NCBI GenBank assembly: GCA_011523545.1
Contig: WTGN01000094.1
Coordinates: 63,001 to 127,000 of the forward strand
Source: Chloroflexota bacterium
GTDB lineage: Bacteria > Chloroflexota > Anaerolineae > Aggregatilineales > Phototrophicaceae
DNA: 64,000 nucleotides
Direction of reading: 5' to 3'
The notes beneath the pieces are model-generated. The model searched no databases. It was not told the origin of the DNA and saw only the letters and a program-made list of their open reading frames with translations. Made by a program: the position numbers and the translations under genes. Position 1 is the first letter of the stretch; each line of letters begins with the position of its first letter. Positions 43,339 through 51,848 of the stretch are shown here, in pieces.

Positions 43339-43367
43339 TTGACACCCTGCAACTTATTCGCTAGCCT
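43339..43367 (+). promoter_or_regulatory. Candidate promoter of the ilv-leu operon
   Basis: TTGACA (43339-43344) is followed after 17 bases by TAGCCT (43362-43367). A better -10 hexamer, TATGCT at 43367-43372, is 22 bases away, so the exact -10 is unsettled. Either places the start 20-35 bases before the leader peptide. Confidence 0.55.
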
Positions 43368-43400
43368 ATGCTCATGAAATGCGCAATGGAGAGCTTGGCA

Positions 43401-43478
43401 ATGCGCGGCAGGCAGACCTCAAGCCCAATCTTTAAGTTCGTCCTCGTCCTTGTCCTCGTGATTATTAGCGGGCTGTGA
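43401..43478 (+). CDS. ilvL: ilv-leu operon leader peptide
   Basis: This 25-codon frame contains FVLVLVLVII, nine consecutive Val, Leu or Ile codons at 43440-43466, before a TGA stop at 43476. GGAGAG lies seven bases before the ATG. Its position ahead of a terminator hairpin and ilvE is that of classical branched-chain amino acid leaders. Shortage of any of the three charged tRNAs would stall the ribosome in the run. Confidence 0.88.
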   Translation: MRGRQTSSPIFKFVLVLVLVIISGL

Positions 43479-43479
43479 C

Positions 43480-43546
43480 GGCTTGGGCGGGTTTTGCGCA
43501 CGAAAGAGATGCGAACGAGAGCCTCCCAAGCCACGGGGGGCTTTTT
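43480..43546 (+). terminator. ilv attenuator: antiterminator and intrinsic terminator
   Basis: AGCCTCCC (43520-43527) pairs with GGGGGGCT (43535-43542), giving an 8-bp stem with one G-T pair, followed by five T residues. GGCTTGGG at 43480-43487 can pair perfectly with CCCAAGCC at 43525-43532, which removes the terminator's left arm and loop. The antiterminator strand starts two bases after the leader stop codon, so a ribosome that finishes the leader masks it and allows termination. Confidence 0.87.
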
Positions 43547-43609
43547 AGTTCATGGCAGAGGGCGCTTGAGAAAGTGATAACCGGTACGGTTGACCTTGAG
43601 GACATGTGA

Positions 43610-44533
43610 ATGACAGCAGAATGGATTTGGCGCAACGGCGAGTTTGTAAAGTGGGACGAGGCGACGGTGCATGTCAGCGCTCATGCCTTGCACTACGGGT
43701 CGAGCGTTTTCGAGGGAATACGCGCTTATGACACGCCGGCGGGCCCGGCGGTATTTCGCCTGCGGGAGCATAGTGAACGGCTGCTGCACGGCGCGCGCGT
43801 GATGCGGATTGAGCATGACAACGACGCCGATTCGCTGGACCGGGCGATTTTGGAAACTGTGCGGCGGAATGGGCACGCGTCCTGCTACATCCGCCCGATC
43901 ATCTTCCGCGGCTCGGGCGCCCTGGGCTTGGAGGGGCGGGGGCGCACGGCGACCGAGACGGTCATATTCACGATGGAATGGGGGCGTTACCTGGGGGCCG
44001 AGGCGATTGAGCAGGGCGTTGATGTGCAGATCAGTTCTTTCCGGCGCATGGCGCCCGACACGCACATGGCCCTGGTCAAGGCGGGCGGCAATTACGTCAA
44101 TAGCCAGTTCGTCAGCATGGAAGCGCATGACAACGGCTTCCAGGAAGGCATCGCGCTTGATGTCAGCGGCTACGTGAGCGAGGGCGCCGGCGAGAACATC
44201 TTTGTCATTATGGATGGCGTCGTCTATACGCCGGGCGCCTGGTCATCGATTCTCATGGGCATCACGCGGGACAGCGCGCTGACGATATTGGCGGGAATGG
44301 ATGTGGAAGTGCGCTTTCAGCCGGTGGCGCGTGAAATGCTCTACATGGCTGATGAGATTTTCTTCACTGGAACTGCGGCCGAGGTCACGCCGGTCAAGTC
44401 AGTTGATCGCATCGCGATTGGCTGTGGCGGCCGCGGACCCATCACGGAAGCGGTGCAGCGAGAATTCTTCGCCATCACCGCGGGCGAAGCGCCTGACAAA
44501 TACGGTTGGTTGACCCTGGTCAACAATGCTTGA
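43610..44533 (+). CDS. ilvE: Branched-chain amino acid aminotransferase
   Basis: This 307-residue fold-type IV PLP enzyme performs the last step of Val, Leu and Ile synthesis. It begins WIWRNGEFVKWDEATVHVS and has HALHYGSSVFEGIRAY, the PLP lysine in MALVKAGGNYVNS, and SEGAGENIFVI. It is the first structural gene after the attenuator, and eight more pathway genes follow on the same strand. Confidence 0.95.
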   Translation: MTAEWIWRNGEFVKWDEATVHVSAHALHYGSSVFEGIRAYDTPAGPAVFRLREHSERLLHGARVMRIEHDNDADSLDRAILETVRRNGHASCYIRPIIFRGSGALGLEGRGRTATETVIFTMEWGRYLGAEAIEQGVDVQISSFRRMAPDTHMALVKAGGNYVNSQFVSMEAHDNGFQEGIALDVSGYVSEGAGENIFVIMDGVVYTPGAWSSILMGITRDSALTILAGMDVEVRFQPVAREMLYMADEIFFTGTAAEVTPVKSVDRIAIGCGGRGPITEAVQREFFAITAGEAPDKYGWLTLVNNA

Positions 44534-44575
44534 CGGGTTTAGATCGCTGGCGAGAGGCTGAATCGGGAGGCGGTG

Positions 44576-46276
44576 ATGAAACTCAAAGGTGCGGAAATCA
44601 TCATGGAATGCCTGCTGCGCGAGGGCGTGGACGTGATGTTCGGGTATCCAGGCGGCGCAATCCTGCCCACGTACGACGCGATGTCGCTATATGAAGACCG
44701 TTTGCATCATGTTCTTGTGCGCCACGAGCAGGGCGCGTCGCACATGGCCGACGGCTATGCCCGCGCGACCGGGAAAGTCGGCGTCTGCATCGCCACCAGC
44801 GGGCCCGGCGCGACCAACCTGGTGACTGGCTTGGCCACCGCCATGATGGACTCGTCGTCCATCGTTGCGATCACCGGCCAGGTGCCGATACCGGCAATCG
44901 GCTCTGACGCCTTTCAGGAGACCGATGTCACCGGCGTCACCCTGCCCGTTACAAAGCACAACTACCTGGTGACCGATGTGCGCGAGCTGGCTTATACCAT
45001 TAAGGAAGCCTTTCACATCGCGCGCACCGGTCGTCTCGGCCCAGTGCTGGTTGACGTGCCCAAGGATGTTCAAATTGCGGAGACGGAATTCGTCTATCCT
45101 GAAGGTGAAATTCAACTGCCGGGTTATGATCCGCCCTGGTCGGCCGAGGATAAGGAAATCGAGGCGGCGCTGCGCCTGATCCACGAGGCGGAGCGCCCGA
45201 TCATACTGGCGGGCCACGGCATTCTGATGTCCGGCGCGATGAACGAAGTGCGCGAACTGGCGGAGCGGGCGCAGATTCCGGTGTCGCTGACGCTTTTGGG
45301 CAAGGGCGCCATGCCGGAAGAGCATCCCCTGGTTATCGGCATGATGGGCATGCACGGGGAAGCCTGTTCGAATCTGGCGATCCAGGAGGCGGATTTGCTC
45401 CTGGCGTTGGGCATGCGCTTCGACGACCGCGTCACCGGCAATCTGAAGACTTATGCGCAAAACGCGCGCAAGATTCACATTGATATCGACCGCTCGGAAA
45501 TCAACAAGAATGTGAAAGCGGATGTCGGCATCGCCGGCGACTTGAAAACGGTCTTGAACCAGCTCTTGCCGAAACTGCCGCAAAAATCGCACCCGAACTG
45601 GATCGGCCGCATCCGTGACTGGCAGGAAGACTCAAGCGAGCGCGATATCCTGAATTACGAGACCCCCGGCATCCTCTTGACCGCGCAGGTGATCAATGAC
45701 ATCTGGAAGCTGACCGGCGGCGACGCCATCACGGTTACCGATGTGGGCCAGCATCAGATGCTGGAAGCGCAGTATTATCCGCATCAGCGCCCGGCGACGC
45801 TGCTGACCAGCGGCGGCTTGGGCACGATGGGCTTCGGCTTCCCGGCGGCTATCGGCGCCAAGTTTGGTAAACCCGACGAAGAAATCTGGGCGATCGTCGG
45901 CGATGGCGGCTTTCAAATGACGCTCTGCGAAATGGCGACCGCGGTGCAAGAAAATGTGAACGTGAACATTGCGATCATCAACAACAACTTCCTGGGTATG
46001 GTGCGTCAATGGCAGGAGCTTTTCTTCGAGAAGCGTTATCAAGCGACGCCGATGGTCAATCCGGATTTCTGCAAGCTGGCGGACGCTTACGGCATCCCCA
46101 ACCGCTGCGTACGGCAGCGCGACGAAATTGAGGACGCGGTCCAGTTTGCGCGCAGCATCGACGGCCCGACATTGATCGAGTTCGTCGTGGAAAAAGAAGA
46201 GATGGTCTATCCGATGGTGCCGGCCGGCGCCGACCTGCACGATATGAAGCGCAGACCAAAGCCGGGAGAAGCGTGA
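44576..46276 (+). CDS. ilvB: Acetolactate synthase, catalytic subunit
   Basis: This 566-residue thiamine diphosphate enzyme condenses two pyruvates, or pyruvate and 2-oxobutyrate. VMFGYPGGAILPTYDA and RHEQGASHMADGYAR hold the catalytic Glu, and GDGGFQMTLCEMATAVQENV is the ThDP/Mg motif. The ATG at 44576 is preferred over GTG at 44573, because GGGAGG lies five bases upstream. Its stop overlaps the ilvN start by one base. Confidence 0.96.
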   Translation: MKLKGAEIIMECLLREGVDVMFGYPGGAILPTYDAMSLYEDRLHHVLVRHEQGASHMADGYARATGKVGVCIATSGPGATNLVTGLATAMMDSSSIVAITGQVPIPAIGSDAFQETDVTGVTLPVTKHNYLVTDVRELAYTIKEAFHIARTGRLGPVLVDVPKDVQIAETEFVYPEGEIQLPGYDPPWSAEDKEIEAALRLIHEAERPIILAGHGILMSGAMNEVRELAERAQIPVSLTLLGKGAMPEEHPLVIGMMGMHGEACSNLAIQEADLLLALGMRFDDRVTGNLKTYAQNARKIHIDIDRSEINKNVKADVGIAGDLKTVLNQLLPKLPQKSHPNWIGRIRDWQEDSSERDILNYETPGILLTAQVINDIWKLTGGDAITVTDVGQHQMLEAQYYPHQRPATLLTSGGLGTMGFGFPAAIGAKFGKPDEEIWAIVGDGGFQMTLCEMATAVQENVNVNIAIINNNFLGMVRQWQELFFEKRYQATPMVNPDFCKLADAYGIPNRCVRQRDEIEDAVQFARSIDGPTLIEFVVEKEEMVYPMVPAGADLHDMKRRPKPGEA

Positions 46277-46860
46277 TGGCTGAAACAAGGATCGATTCAA
46301 AAGTGACCGTCGTGGCGCTGGTCGAAAACGAACCGGGCGTGCTCAATCGCATCGCCAGCATGTTCCGCCGGCGGGCGTTCAACATCGACAGCCTGACCGT
46401 CGGGCGCACGCACAAGGCTCATGTTTCGCGCATGACTATTCGCGTGGACGCCGGGCCGGAGTACGCCAGGAAAATCGCCGCCAACTTGCAGAAGCTGATC
46501 AATGTGATTGATGTGAGCATCATCGACAATGAACCGCATGTCGAGCGCGATCTGGCGCTGATCAAAGTACGCAACGATGATGCCGACTCGCGCAATACGA
46601 TCACCGAGATTTGCGACCGCTATCCGGCGCGCATCGTCGATGTTGGCCCCAAGGTTGCCATCATAGAAGTGGTCGGCACCGAAGAGATAATTGAGGAGTT
46701 TATCGAACGCGTGCGGCCCACTGGCATCGTTGAGATGATTCGTACCGGCGTCGTCTCGATGGGGCGGGGTACGCGCATCCATGATACGAATTTCATCAAT
46801 CGGCGGGCGATGGTTGAGGCAGCCGCGAAGGCGCGAATTGGCAACGGGCGCATCGTCTGA
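46276..46860 (+). CDS. ilvN: Acetolactate synthase, regulatory subunit
   Basis: This 194-residue protein has an ACT domain (VALVENEPGVLNRIASMFRR, FNIDSLTVGRT) and a C-terminal domain; it is the long IlvH type. It stabilises IlvB and gives valine feedback inhibition in known systems. The TGATGG overlap with ilvB implies coupled translation. Confidence 0.95.
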   Translation: MAETRIDSKVTVVALVENEPGVLNRIASMFRRRAFNIDSLTVGRTHKAHVSRMTIRVDAGPEYARKIAANLQKLINVIDVSIIDNEPHVERDLALIKVRNDDADSRNTITEICDRYPARIVDVGPKVAIIEVVGTEEIIEEFIERVRPTGIVEMIRTGVVSMGRGTRIHDTNFINRRAMVEAAAKARIGNGRIV

Positions 46861-46936
46861 AGCTGATGCCATGGCCGAGCGGCACAGGCGGCCGCATTTG
46901 ACTTTGCTCAAATTCAGTGAGGGAGAGAAAGCATAG

Positions 46937-47947
46937 ATGGCGACACTCTATTATGACAGCGACGCGGACATTTCATTGTTGGATGGCAAGACGATTGCGG
47001 TGATCGGCTATGGCAGCCAGGGGCACGCCCATGCGCTGAACGCGCGCGATAATGGCCGGCATGTCATCATCGGCTTGCACGAAGGCAGCCGAAGCAAAGC
47101 CAAGGCCGAAGCCGATGGTCTGCAGGTCTTCAGCGTGGCCGAGGCCAGCCGGCAGGCCGACATCGTCATGGTCTTGATACCGGACACGCTGCAGGGAAGC
47201 GTCTATGAAGAGCATATCGCGCCCAATTTGAAAGACGGCGCCATGCTGATGTTCGCGCACGGCTTCAACATCCATTTCAAAGAGATCGTGCCGCCGGCGT
47301 CGGTCGATGTGGCGATGGTGGCGCCAAAAGCGCCCGGGCATCGCGTGCGCGAGGTGTTCACGGAAGGGGCGGGCACGCCCGGTCTCATCGCGATAGAGCA
47401 GGACGCCAGCGGCAATGCGAAAGAAATCGGCTTGGCTTATGCCAAAGCGATCGGCTGTACGCGCGCAGGCGTCATCGAGACGACCTTCAAGGAGGAGACT
47501 GAAACCGATCTCTTTGGCGAGCAAGTTGTGCTTTGCGGCGGCGTCACCGCTTTGATCCGCGCCAGTTTTGAGACGCTGGTAAAGGCGGGCTATCAGCCGG
47601 AAGTCGCCTATTTCGAATGCCTGCACGAGCTGAAGTTGATCGTCGATCTGCTTTATGAGGGCGGCTTGAGCTATATGTGGTACAGCGTCAGCAATACGGC
47701 GGAGCATGGTGGCTATGTCATCGGCGATCAATTTGAAGAATCGATCAAAGAAGAGATGGCCGGCGTCCTGCAGAATGTCCAGAATGGCGAATTTGCCAAG
47801 AAATGGATTGAAGAGAACAAGCAGGGCCGCCCGAATTTCAACGCGCGCAGACAGCGCGAGCATGATCTGTTGATCGAAAAGGTGGGCGCGGACCTGCGTC
47901 AGATGATGCCCTTCCTTGATGCCAAGAACATCAAACAACAAGACTGA
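46937..47947 (+). CDS. ilvC: Ketol-acid reductoisomerase (class I)
   Basis: This 336-residue enzyme carries out isomerisation and NAD(P)H reduction of acetolactate or acetohydroxybutyrate. The Rossmann motif is VIGYGSQGHAHALNARDNG. The metal-binding part includes KEETETDLFGEQVVLCGG and ECLHELKLIVDLLYEGG. The next enzyme of the pathway, dihydroxy-acid dehydratase (ilvD), is not in this cluster. Confidence 0.96.
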   Translation: MATLYYDSDADISLLDGKTIAVIGYGSQGHAHALNARDNGRHVIIGLHEGSRSKAKAEADGLQVFSVAEASRQADIVMVLIPDTLQGSVYEEHIAPNLKDGAMLMFAHGFNIHFKEIVPPASVDVAMVAPKAPGHRVREVFTEGAGTPGLIAIEQDASGNAKEIGLAYAKAIGCTRAGVIETTFKEETETDLFGEQVVLCGGVTALIRASFETLVKAGYQPEVAYFECLHELKLIVDLLYEGGLSYMWYSVSNTAEHGGYVIGDQFEESIKEEMAGVLQNVQNGEFAKKWIEENKQGRPNFNARRQREHDLLIEKVGADLRQMMPFLDAKNIKQQD

Positions 47948-48005
47948 CTCGGATGAACGAGCTCGTCCGCCTGCATGGATAACTCTTACGAAAGGAGGCG
48001 CCCAA

Positions 48006-48110
48006 ATGTCGGAAGATGGTCTTGCTGGCCTTAGTCAGTTGCGTGGTTACGACCGGATTCGATTCGTGAAAGGAAGTCCTCCAAATGGTAAAGCGAACCT
48101 ACGACGATAA
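48006..48110 (+). CDS. Possible small leader reading frame before leuA
   Basis: This is a 34-codon frame beginning MSEDGLAGLSQLRGYDRI. Its Shine-Dalgarno AAAGGAGG is the strongest in the operon. It overlaps the leuA start in another frame and ends 23 bases into leuA, so it could couple or tune leuA translation. It holds only four Leu codons and no attached terminator, so it is not a clear attenuator. It may be fortuitous. Confidence 0.35.
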   Translation: MSEDGLAGLSQLRGYDRIRFVKGSPPNGKANLRR

Positions 48111-49695
48111 CACTGTCATCATATTCGACACGACGCTGAGAGACGGCGAGCAAAGCCCGGGCGCGACCCTGTCCAGCGCGGAAAAGCTGGAGATCGCGCG
48201 TCAGCTTTCGCGCCTCGGCGTCGATGTGATAGAAGCCGGTTTCCCGGCGGCGTCGCCTGACGATTTGAAAGCGGTTCAACGCATTGCCCGCGAAGTCGGC
48301 ACGGCTGACGGACCGACGGTCGCCGGCTTGTCGCGCGCGCTTGAAGGGGACATCCGCACTGCCTGGGAAGGCGTCAAAGATGCCGCCAAACCGCGCATCC
48401 ACACATTTCTGGGCACATCGCCCAGCCACCTGGCGATGCTGCGCATTGACCAGGCAGAGGGATTGGAGCGCATCCGCAGCGCGGTCAGTTTGGCCAGGAG
48501 CTTGTGCGATGATGTTGAGTTCAGCCCGATGGACGCGGGCAGAACCGACACCGAGTATCTGATACAAGCTTGCGCCGCCGCGGTCGAAGCTGGCGCCACG
48601 ACGCTGAATATTCCCGACACCGTCGGTTATGTAATGCCCGCCGAATGGGCGGACACGCTGGAGATGCTCATCAACGAGACGCCCGGCGCCGGCCCCGGCA
48701 GCGGCGTCATCTGGTCGGTTCACTGCCACAATGATTTGGGTTTGGCGACGGCGAACACACTGGCGGGCTTGACGCGCGGGGTTCGCCAGGTCGAGGTGAC
48801 GATCAATGGCATCGGCGAGCGCGCGGGCAACACCAGCATGGAAGAAGTGGTGATGGCGATCCATACGCGCAAGAGCTTCTACAATTTGCGCACCAATATC
48901 GACACGACGCAAATCATGAAGACCAGCCGCATGGTGCGCAATTACATGGGTATGCCGGTGCAGCCGAACAAAGCCATCGTCGGCGCCAACGCCTTCGCCC
49001 ATGAATCCGGCATTCACCAGGATGGCGTGCTGAAGGACGCCCAGACCTTCGAGATCATGATGCCGGAAGATGTCGGCCTGACGCAGAGCAAACTGGTTTT
49101 GGGCAAGCTGAGCGGCCGGCATGCCTTGCGCGTTCGCTTGCGCGAGCTCGGCTACGAGGTCGATGGCGATGAGCTGATGGATGTTTTCCGGCGCTTCAAG
49201 GCCTTGGCGGATATGAAGAAGACGGTGACCGACGCCGACCTGGAAGCGCTGGTGGCTGATGAAGCGGCGCAGAAGCCGGAAGACCATTTCCGCCTGGTGG
49301 ATATCCAGGTGGTTTGCGGCACGATGGGCATGCCGACCGCGACAGTCAAAATGGTGAATCAGGACGGCGAGGAGCGGATTGTGTCGGCGGTCGGCACCGG
49401 ACCGGTCGACGCCTCCTACCGGGCGATCGACGAAATTGTGCAGGCGCCAAATGAATTGCTCGAATTTAATATGCACGCCGTCACCGAGGGCATAGACGCG
49501 CTGGGCGAAGTGACGGTTCGCATTTCGCCTGAGAACGGTAGCCGCACTTTCGGCGGTTATGGCGCAGATGGCGATATCGTCGTGTCCAGCGTCAAAGCCT
49601 ACGTGGCCGCGCTAAACCGCATGATTTCGAGCACGGGCACGGGGGATGTAAGCTCCAGCCCGGACGCGGCGACAGTGGGGCTCGCTTCGTCTTGA
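48085..49695 (+). CDS. leuA: 2-Isopropylmalate synthase
   Basis: This 536-residue enzyme carries out the first step of leucine synthesis, condensing acetyl-CoA with 2-oxoisovalerate. The DRE-TIM barrel start is FDTTLRDGEQSPGATL; VHCHNDLGLATANTLAGL holds metal-binding His residues, and GERAGNTSMEEVVMAI follows. The C-terminal LeuA dimer domain for leucine feedback is present. leuC follows 44 bases downstream. Confidence 0.95.
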   Translation: MVKRTYDDNTVIIFDTTLRDGEQSPGATLSSAEKLEIARQLSRLGVDVIEAGFPAASPDDLKAVQRIAREVGTADGPTVAGLSRALEGDIRTAWEGVKDAAKPRIHTFLGTSPSHLAMLRIDQAEGLERIRSAVSLARSLCDDVEFSPMDAGRTDTEYLIQACAAAVEAGATTLNIPDTVGYVMPAEWADTLEMLINETPGAGPGSGVIWSVHCHNDLGLATANTLAGLTRGVRQVEVTINGIGERAGNTSMEEVVMAIHTRKSFYNLRTNIDTTQIMKTSRMVRNYMGMPVQPNKAIVGANAFAHESGIHQDGVLKDAQTFEIMMPEDVGLTQSKLVLGKLSGRHALRVRLRELGYEVDGDELMDVFRRFKALADMKKTVTDADLEALVADEAAQKPEDHFRLVDIQVVCGTMGMPTATVKMVNQDGEERIVSAVGTGPVDASYRAIDEIVQAPNELLEFNMHAVTEGIDALGEVTVRISPENGSRTFGGYGADGDIVVSSVKAYVAALNRMISSTGTGDVSSSPDAATVGLASS

Positions 49696-49739
49696 GCGGG
49701 TCGGGCAAATTGAGGATGGCATAAGGTGAGGATGGCCAA

Positions 49740-51179
49740 ATGAAAAGCAATGGCAAGGCGCGCACGCTCTTCGAAAAAGTATGGGATGCCCATACGGTCC
49801 GAGAACAGACCGATGATACGCCGGCGGTGTTGTATATCGACCTGCATTTGGTGCATGAGGTGACGTCGCCGCAGGCATTCTCGATGCTGCGCGAACGGGG
49901 GCTGAACGTGCGGCGTCCCGACCAGACGATCGGCACGATGGATCACAGCACGCCGACCACCCCGCGCAATGAACTGGGCATAATCCCGGTGGCCGATGCG
50001 CTGGCGGCGAAGCAGCTTGATGTCTTCACTCAGAACTGCGGCGACTTCGGCATTCCGATGTACGCCCTGGGCGATGCGCATCAAGGCATCGTGCATGTGA
50101 TCGGGCCGGAGAAGGGCTTGACGCAGCCGGGCATGACCATCGTATGCGGCGACAGCCATACCAGCACGCATGGCGCCTTTGGAGCGCTCGCTTTTGGCAT
50201 CGGCACGAGCGAGGTCGGGCATGTTTTGGCGACGCAGACGCTGCTGCAGAACAAACCACAGACGATGGCGGTCAATGTCGAGGGCCGGCTTGGTGATGGC
50301 GTGACGGCGAAAGATATTATCCTTGCAATCATCGCCAAAATCGGCATCGGCGGCGGCACCGGTTATGTCTTCGAATACCGTGGCGAGGCGATCCGCGGCT
50401 TGAGCATGGAAGGCCGCATGACCGTTTGCAATATGTCCATCGAAGGCGGCGCGCGCGCTGGCATGGTCGCGCCGGATGATACAACTTTCGAATACATCAG
50501 CGGGCGCGAACATGCGCCGAGCGGGGCGGATTGGGACGCGGCGCTGGCGAGCTGGCGCGCGCTGCCGACTGAAGAGGGCGCCGATTACGACCAGGAAATC
50601 ACGATTCGCGCTGATGAGTTGATACCCATGATCACCTACGGGACGAATCCGGGCATGGGCATGCCGATCACGGCTGCCGTGCCTGCGCCGGCCGACGAGC
50701 CCGATTTCAACAAAAAGATCGCCCTCGACAAGGCGCTCACCTATATGGATTTGGCGCCGGGGCAGAAGCTGCTGGGCAAGGCGATAGATGTCGTCTTCAT
50801 CGGCAGCTGCACAAATTCGCGGATTTCAGATCTGCGGCAGGCGGCCGAATTCGTCAAGGGGCGCAAAGTGGCGGATAACGTGCGCATGATGGTGGTGCCC
50901 GGCTCGCAGCAGGTCAAGCGGCAAGCCGAGAGCGAAGGGCTGGATGCGGTCTTCACAGCGGCGGGCGCGGAATGGCGCGAGGCCGGCTGTTCGATGTGTA
51001 TCGCCATGAATGGCGATCAGCTGCAGCCGGGGCAGTACGCCGTTTCGACCAGCAATCGCAATTTCGAAGGGCGCCAGGGCAAAGGCGGCCGGACTTTCCT
51101 CGCCAGCCCGCTGACCGCGGCCGCTTCAGCCATCGCCGGCGTCGTGACCGACCCGCGCGCCATGATGTCATCAAACTAA
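49740..51179 (+). CDS. leuC: 3-Isopropylmalate dehydratase, large subunit
   Basis: This 479-residue aconitase-family subunit carries the [4Fe-4S] cluster. The cluster Cys residues are in VFIGSCTNSRISDLRQ and in GCSMCIAMN. CGDSHTSTHGAFGALAFGIG is the substrate motif. With LeuD it isomerises 2- to 3-isopropylmalate, and may also serve the citramalate route to isoleucine. Confidence 0.96.
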   Translation: MKSNGKARTLFEKVWDAHTVREQTDDTPAVLYIDLHLVHEVTSPQAFSMLRERGLNVRRPDQTIGTMDHSTPTTPRNELGIIPVADALAAKQLDVFTQNCGDFGIPMYALGDAHQGIVHVIGPEKGLTQPGMTIVCGDSHTSTHGAFGALAFGIGTSEVGHVLATQTLLQNKPQTMAVNVEGRLGDGVTAKDIILAIIAKIGIGGGTGYVFEYRGEAIRGLSMEGRMTVCNMSIEGGARAGMVAPDDTTFEYISGREHAPSGADWDAALASWRALPTEEGADYDQEITIRADELIPMITYGTNPGMGMPITAAVPAPADEPDFNKKIALDKALTYMDLAPGQKLLGKAIDVVFIGSCTNSRISDLRQAAEFVKGRKVADNVRMMVVPGSQQVKRQAESEGLDAVFTAAGAEWREAGCSMCIAMNGDQLQPGQYAVSTSNRNFEGRQGKGGRTFLASPLTAAASAIAGVVTDPRAMMSSN

Positions 51180-51192
51180 GCAGGAGGTAGCT

Positions 51193-51804
51193 GTGGAGAA
51201 GTTGGAACATGTGCAGGGTAGCATCGTCGCCATCCCGGTGAACGATATTGATACTGATCAGATAATTCCGGCGCGCTTTCTGAAGGTGACCGACAAAGAC
51301 GGCCTGGGCAAGGCGGCATTCTGCGACTGGCGTTACCTGGAAGACGGCGTGACGCCCAACCCGGAGTTCATTCTGAATAATCCCGCCTATCAAGGCGCGA
51401 GCGTGCTGGTGGCCGGCGACAATTTCGGCTGCGGCAGCTCGCGCGAGCATGCGCCCTGGGCTTTGCTGGGCGCCGGATTCAAAGCGGTGGTCAGCACCGA
51501 CTTCGCCGATATCTTCCGCAACAATGCCCTGAAGAACGGCCTGCTGCCCATTGTTGTGGACGCGGATACGCAGCAGCAGCTCTTCAGCCTGGCGGATGAA
51601 GAACCCAGCACAACCGTGAGCGTGGATGTGGAAGCGCAGACCTTGACGCTGCCGGATGGGCGCGCGGTCAGTTTTCCGCTGGATGGTTTTTCCAAATTCT
51701 GCCTCTTGAATGGCGTCGACCAGTTGGGTTATTTGCTCGCTCTCGACGGTGAAGTAGCGGCTTTTGAAGCGCGCAATCCACAGCGGGTCATGACCAATGC
51801 CTGA
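51193..51804 (+). CDS. leuD: 3-Isopropylmalate dehydratase, small subunit
   Basis: This 203-residue swivel-domain subunit starts with GTG, with AGGAGG five bases upstream. IDTDQIIPARFLK and NFGCGSSREHAPWALLGAGF are the family motifs. It lies 13 bases after leuC, and the two proteins form one enzyme. Confidence 0.96.
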   Translation: MEKLEHVQGSIVAIPVNDIDTDQIIPARFLKVTDKDGLGKAAFCDWRYLEDGVTPNPEFILNNPAYQGASVLVAGDNFGCGSSREHAPWALLGAGFKAVVSTDFADIFRNNALKNGLLPIVVDADTQQQLFSLADEEPSTTVSVDVEAQTLTLPDGRAVSFPLDGFSKFCLLNGVDQLGYLLALDGEVAAFEARNPQRVMTNA

Positions 51805-51848
51805 TAAGCGCCAGCGCGATCAATCGGAAGCATAGGAGGTCGGCAGGT

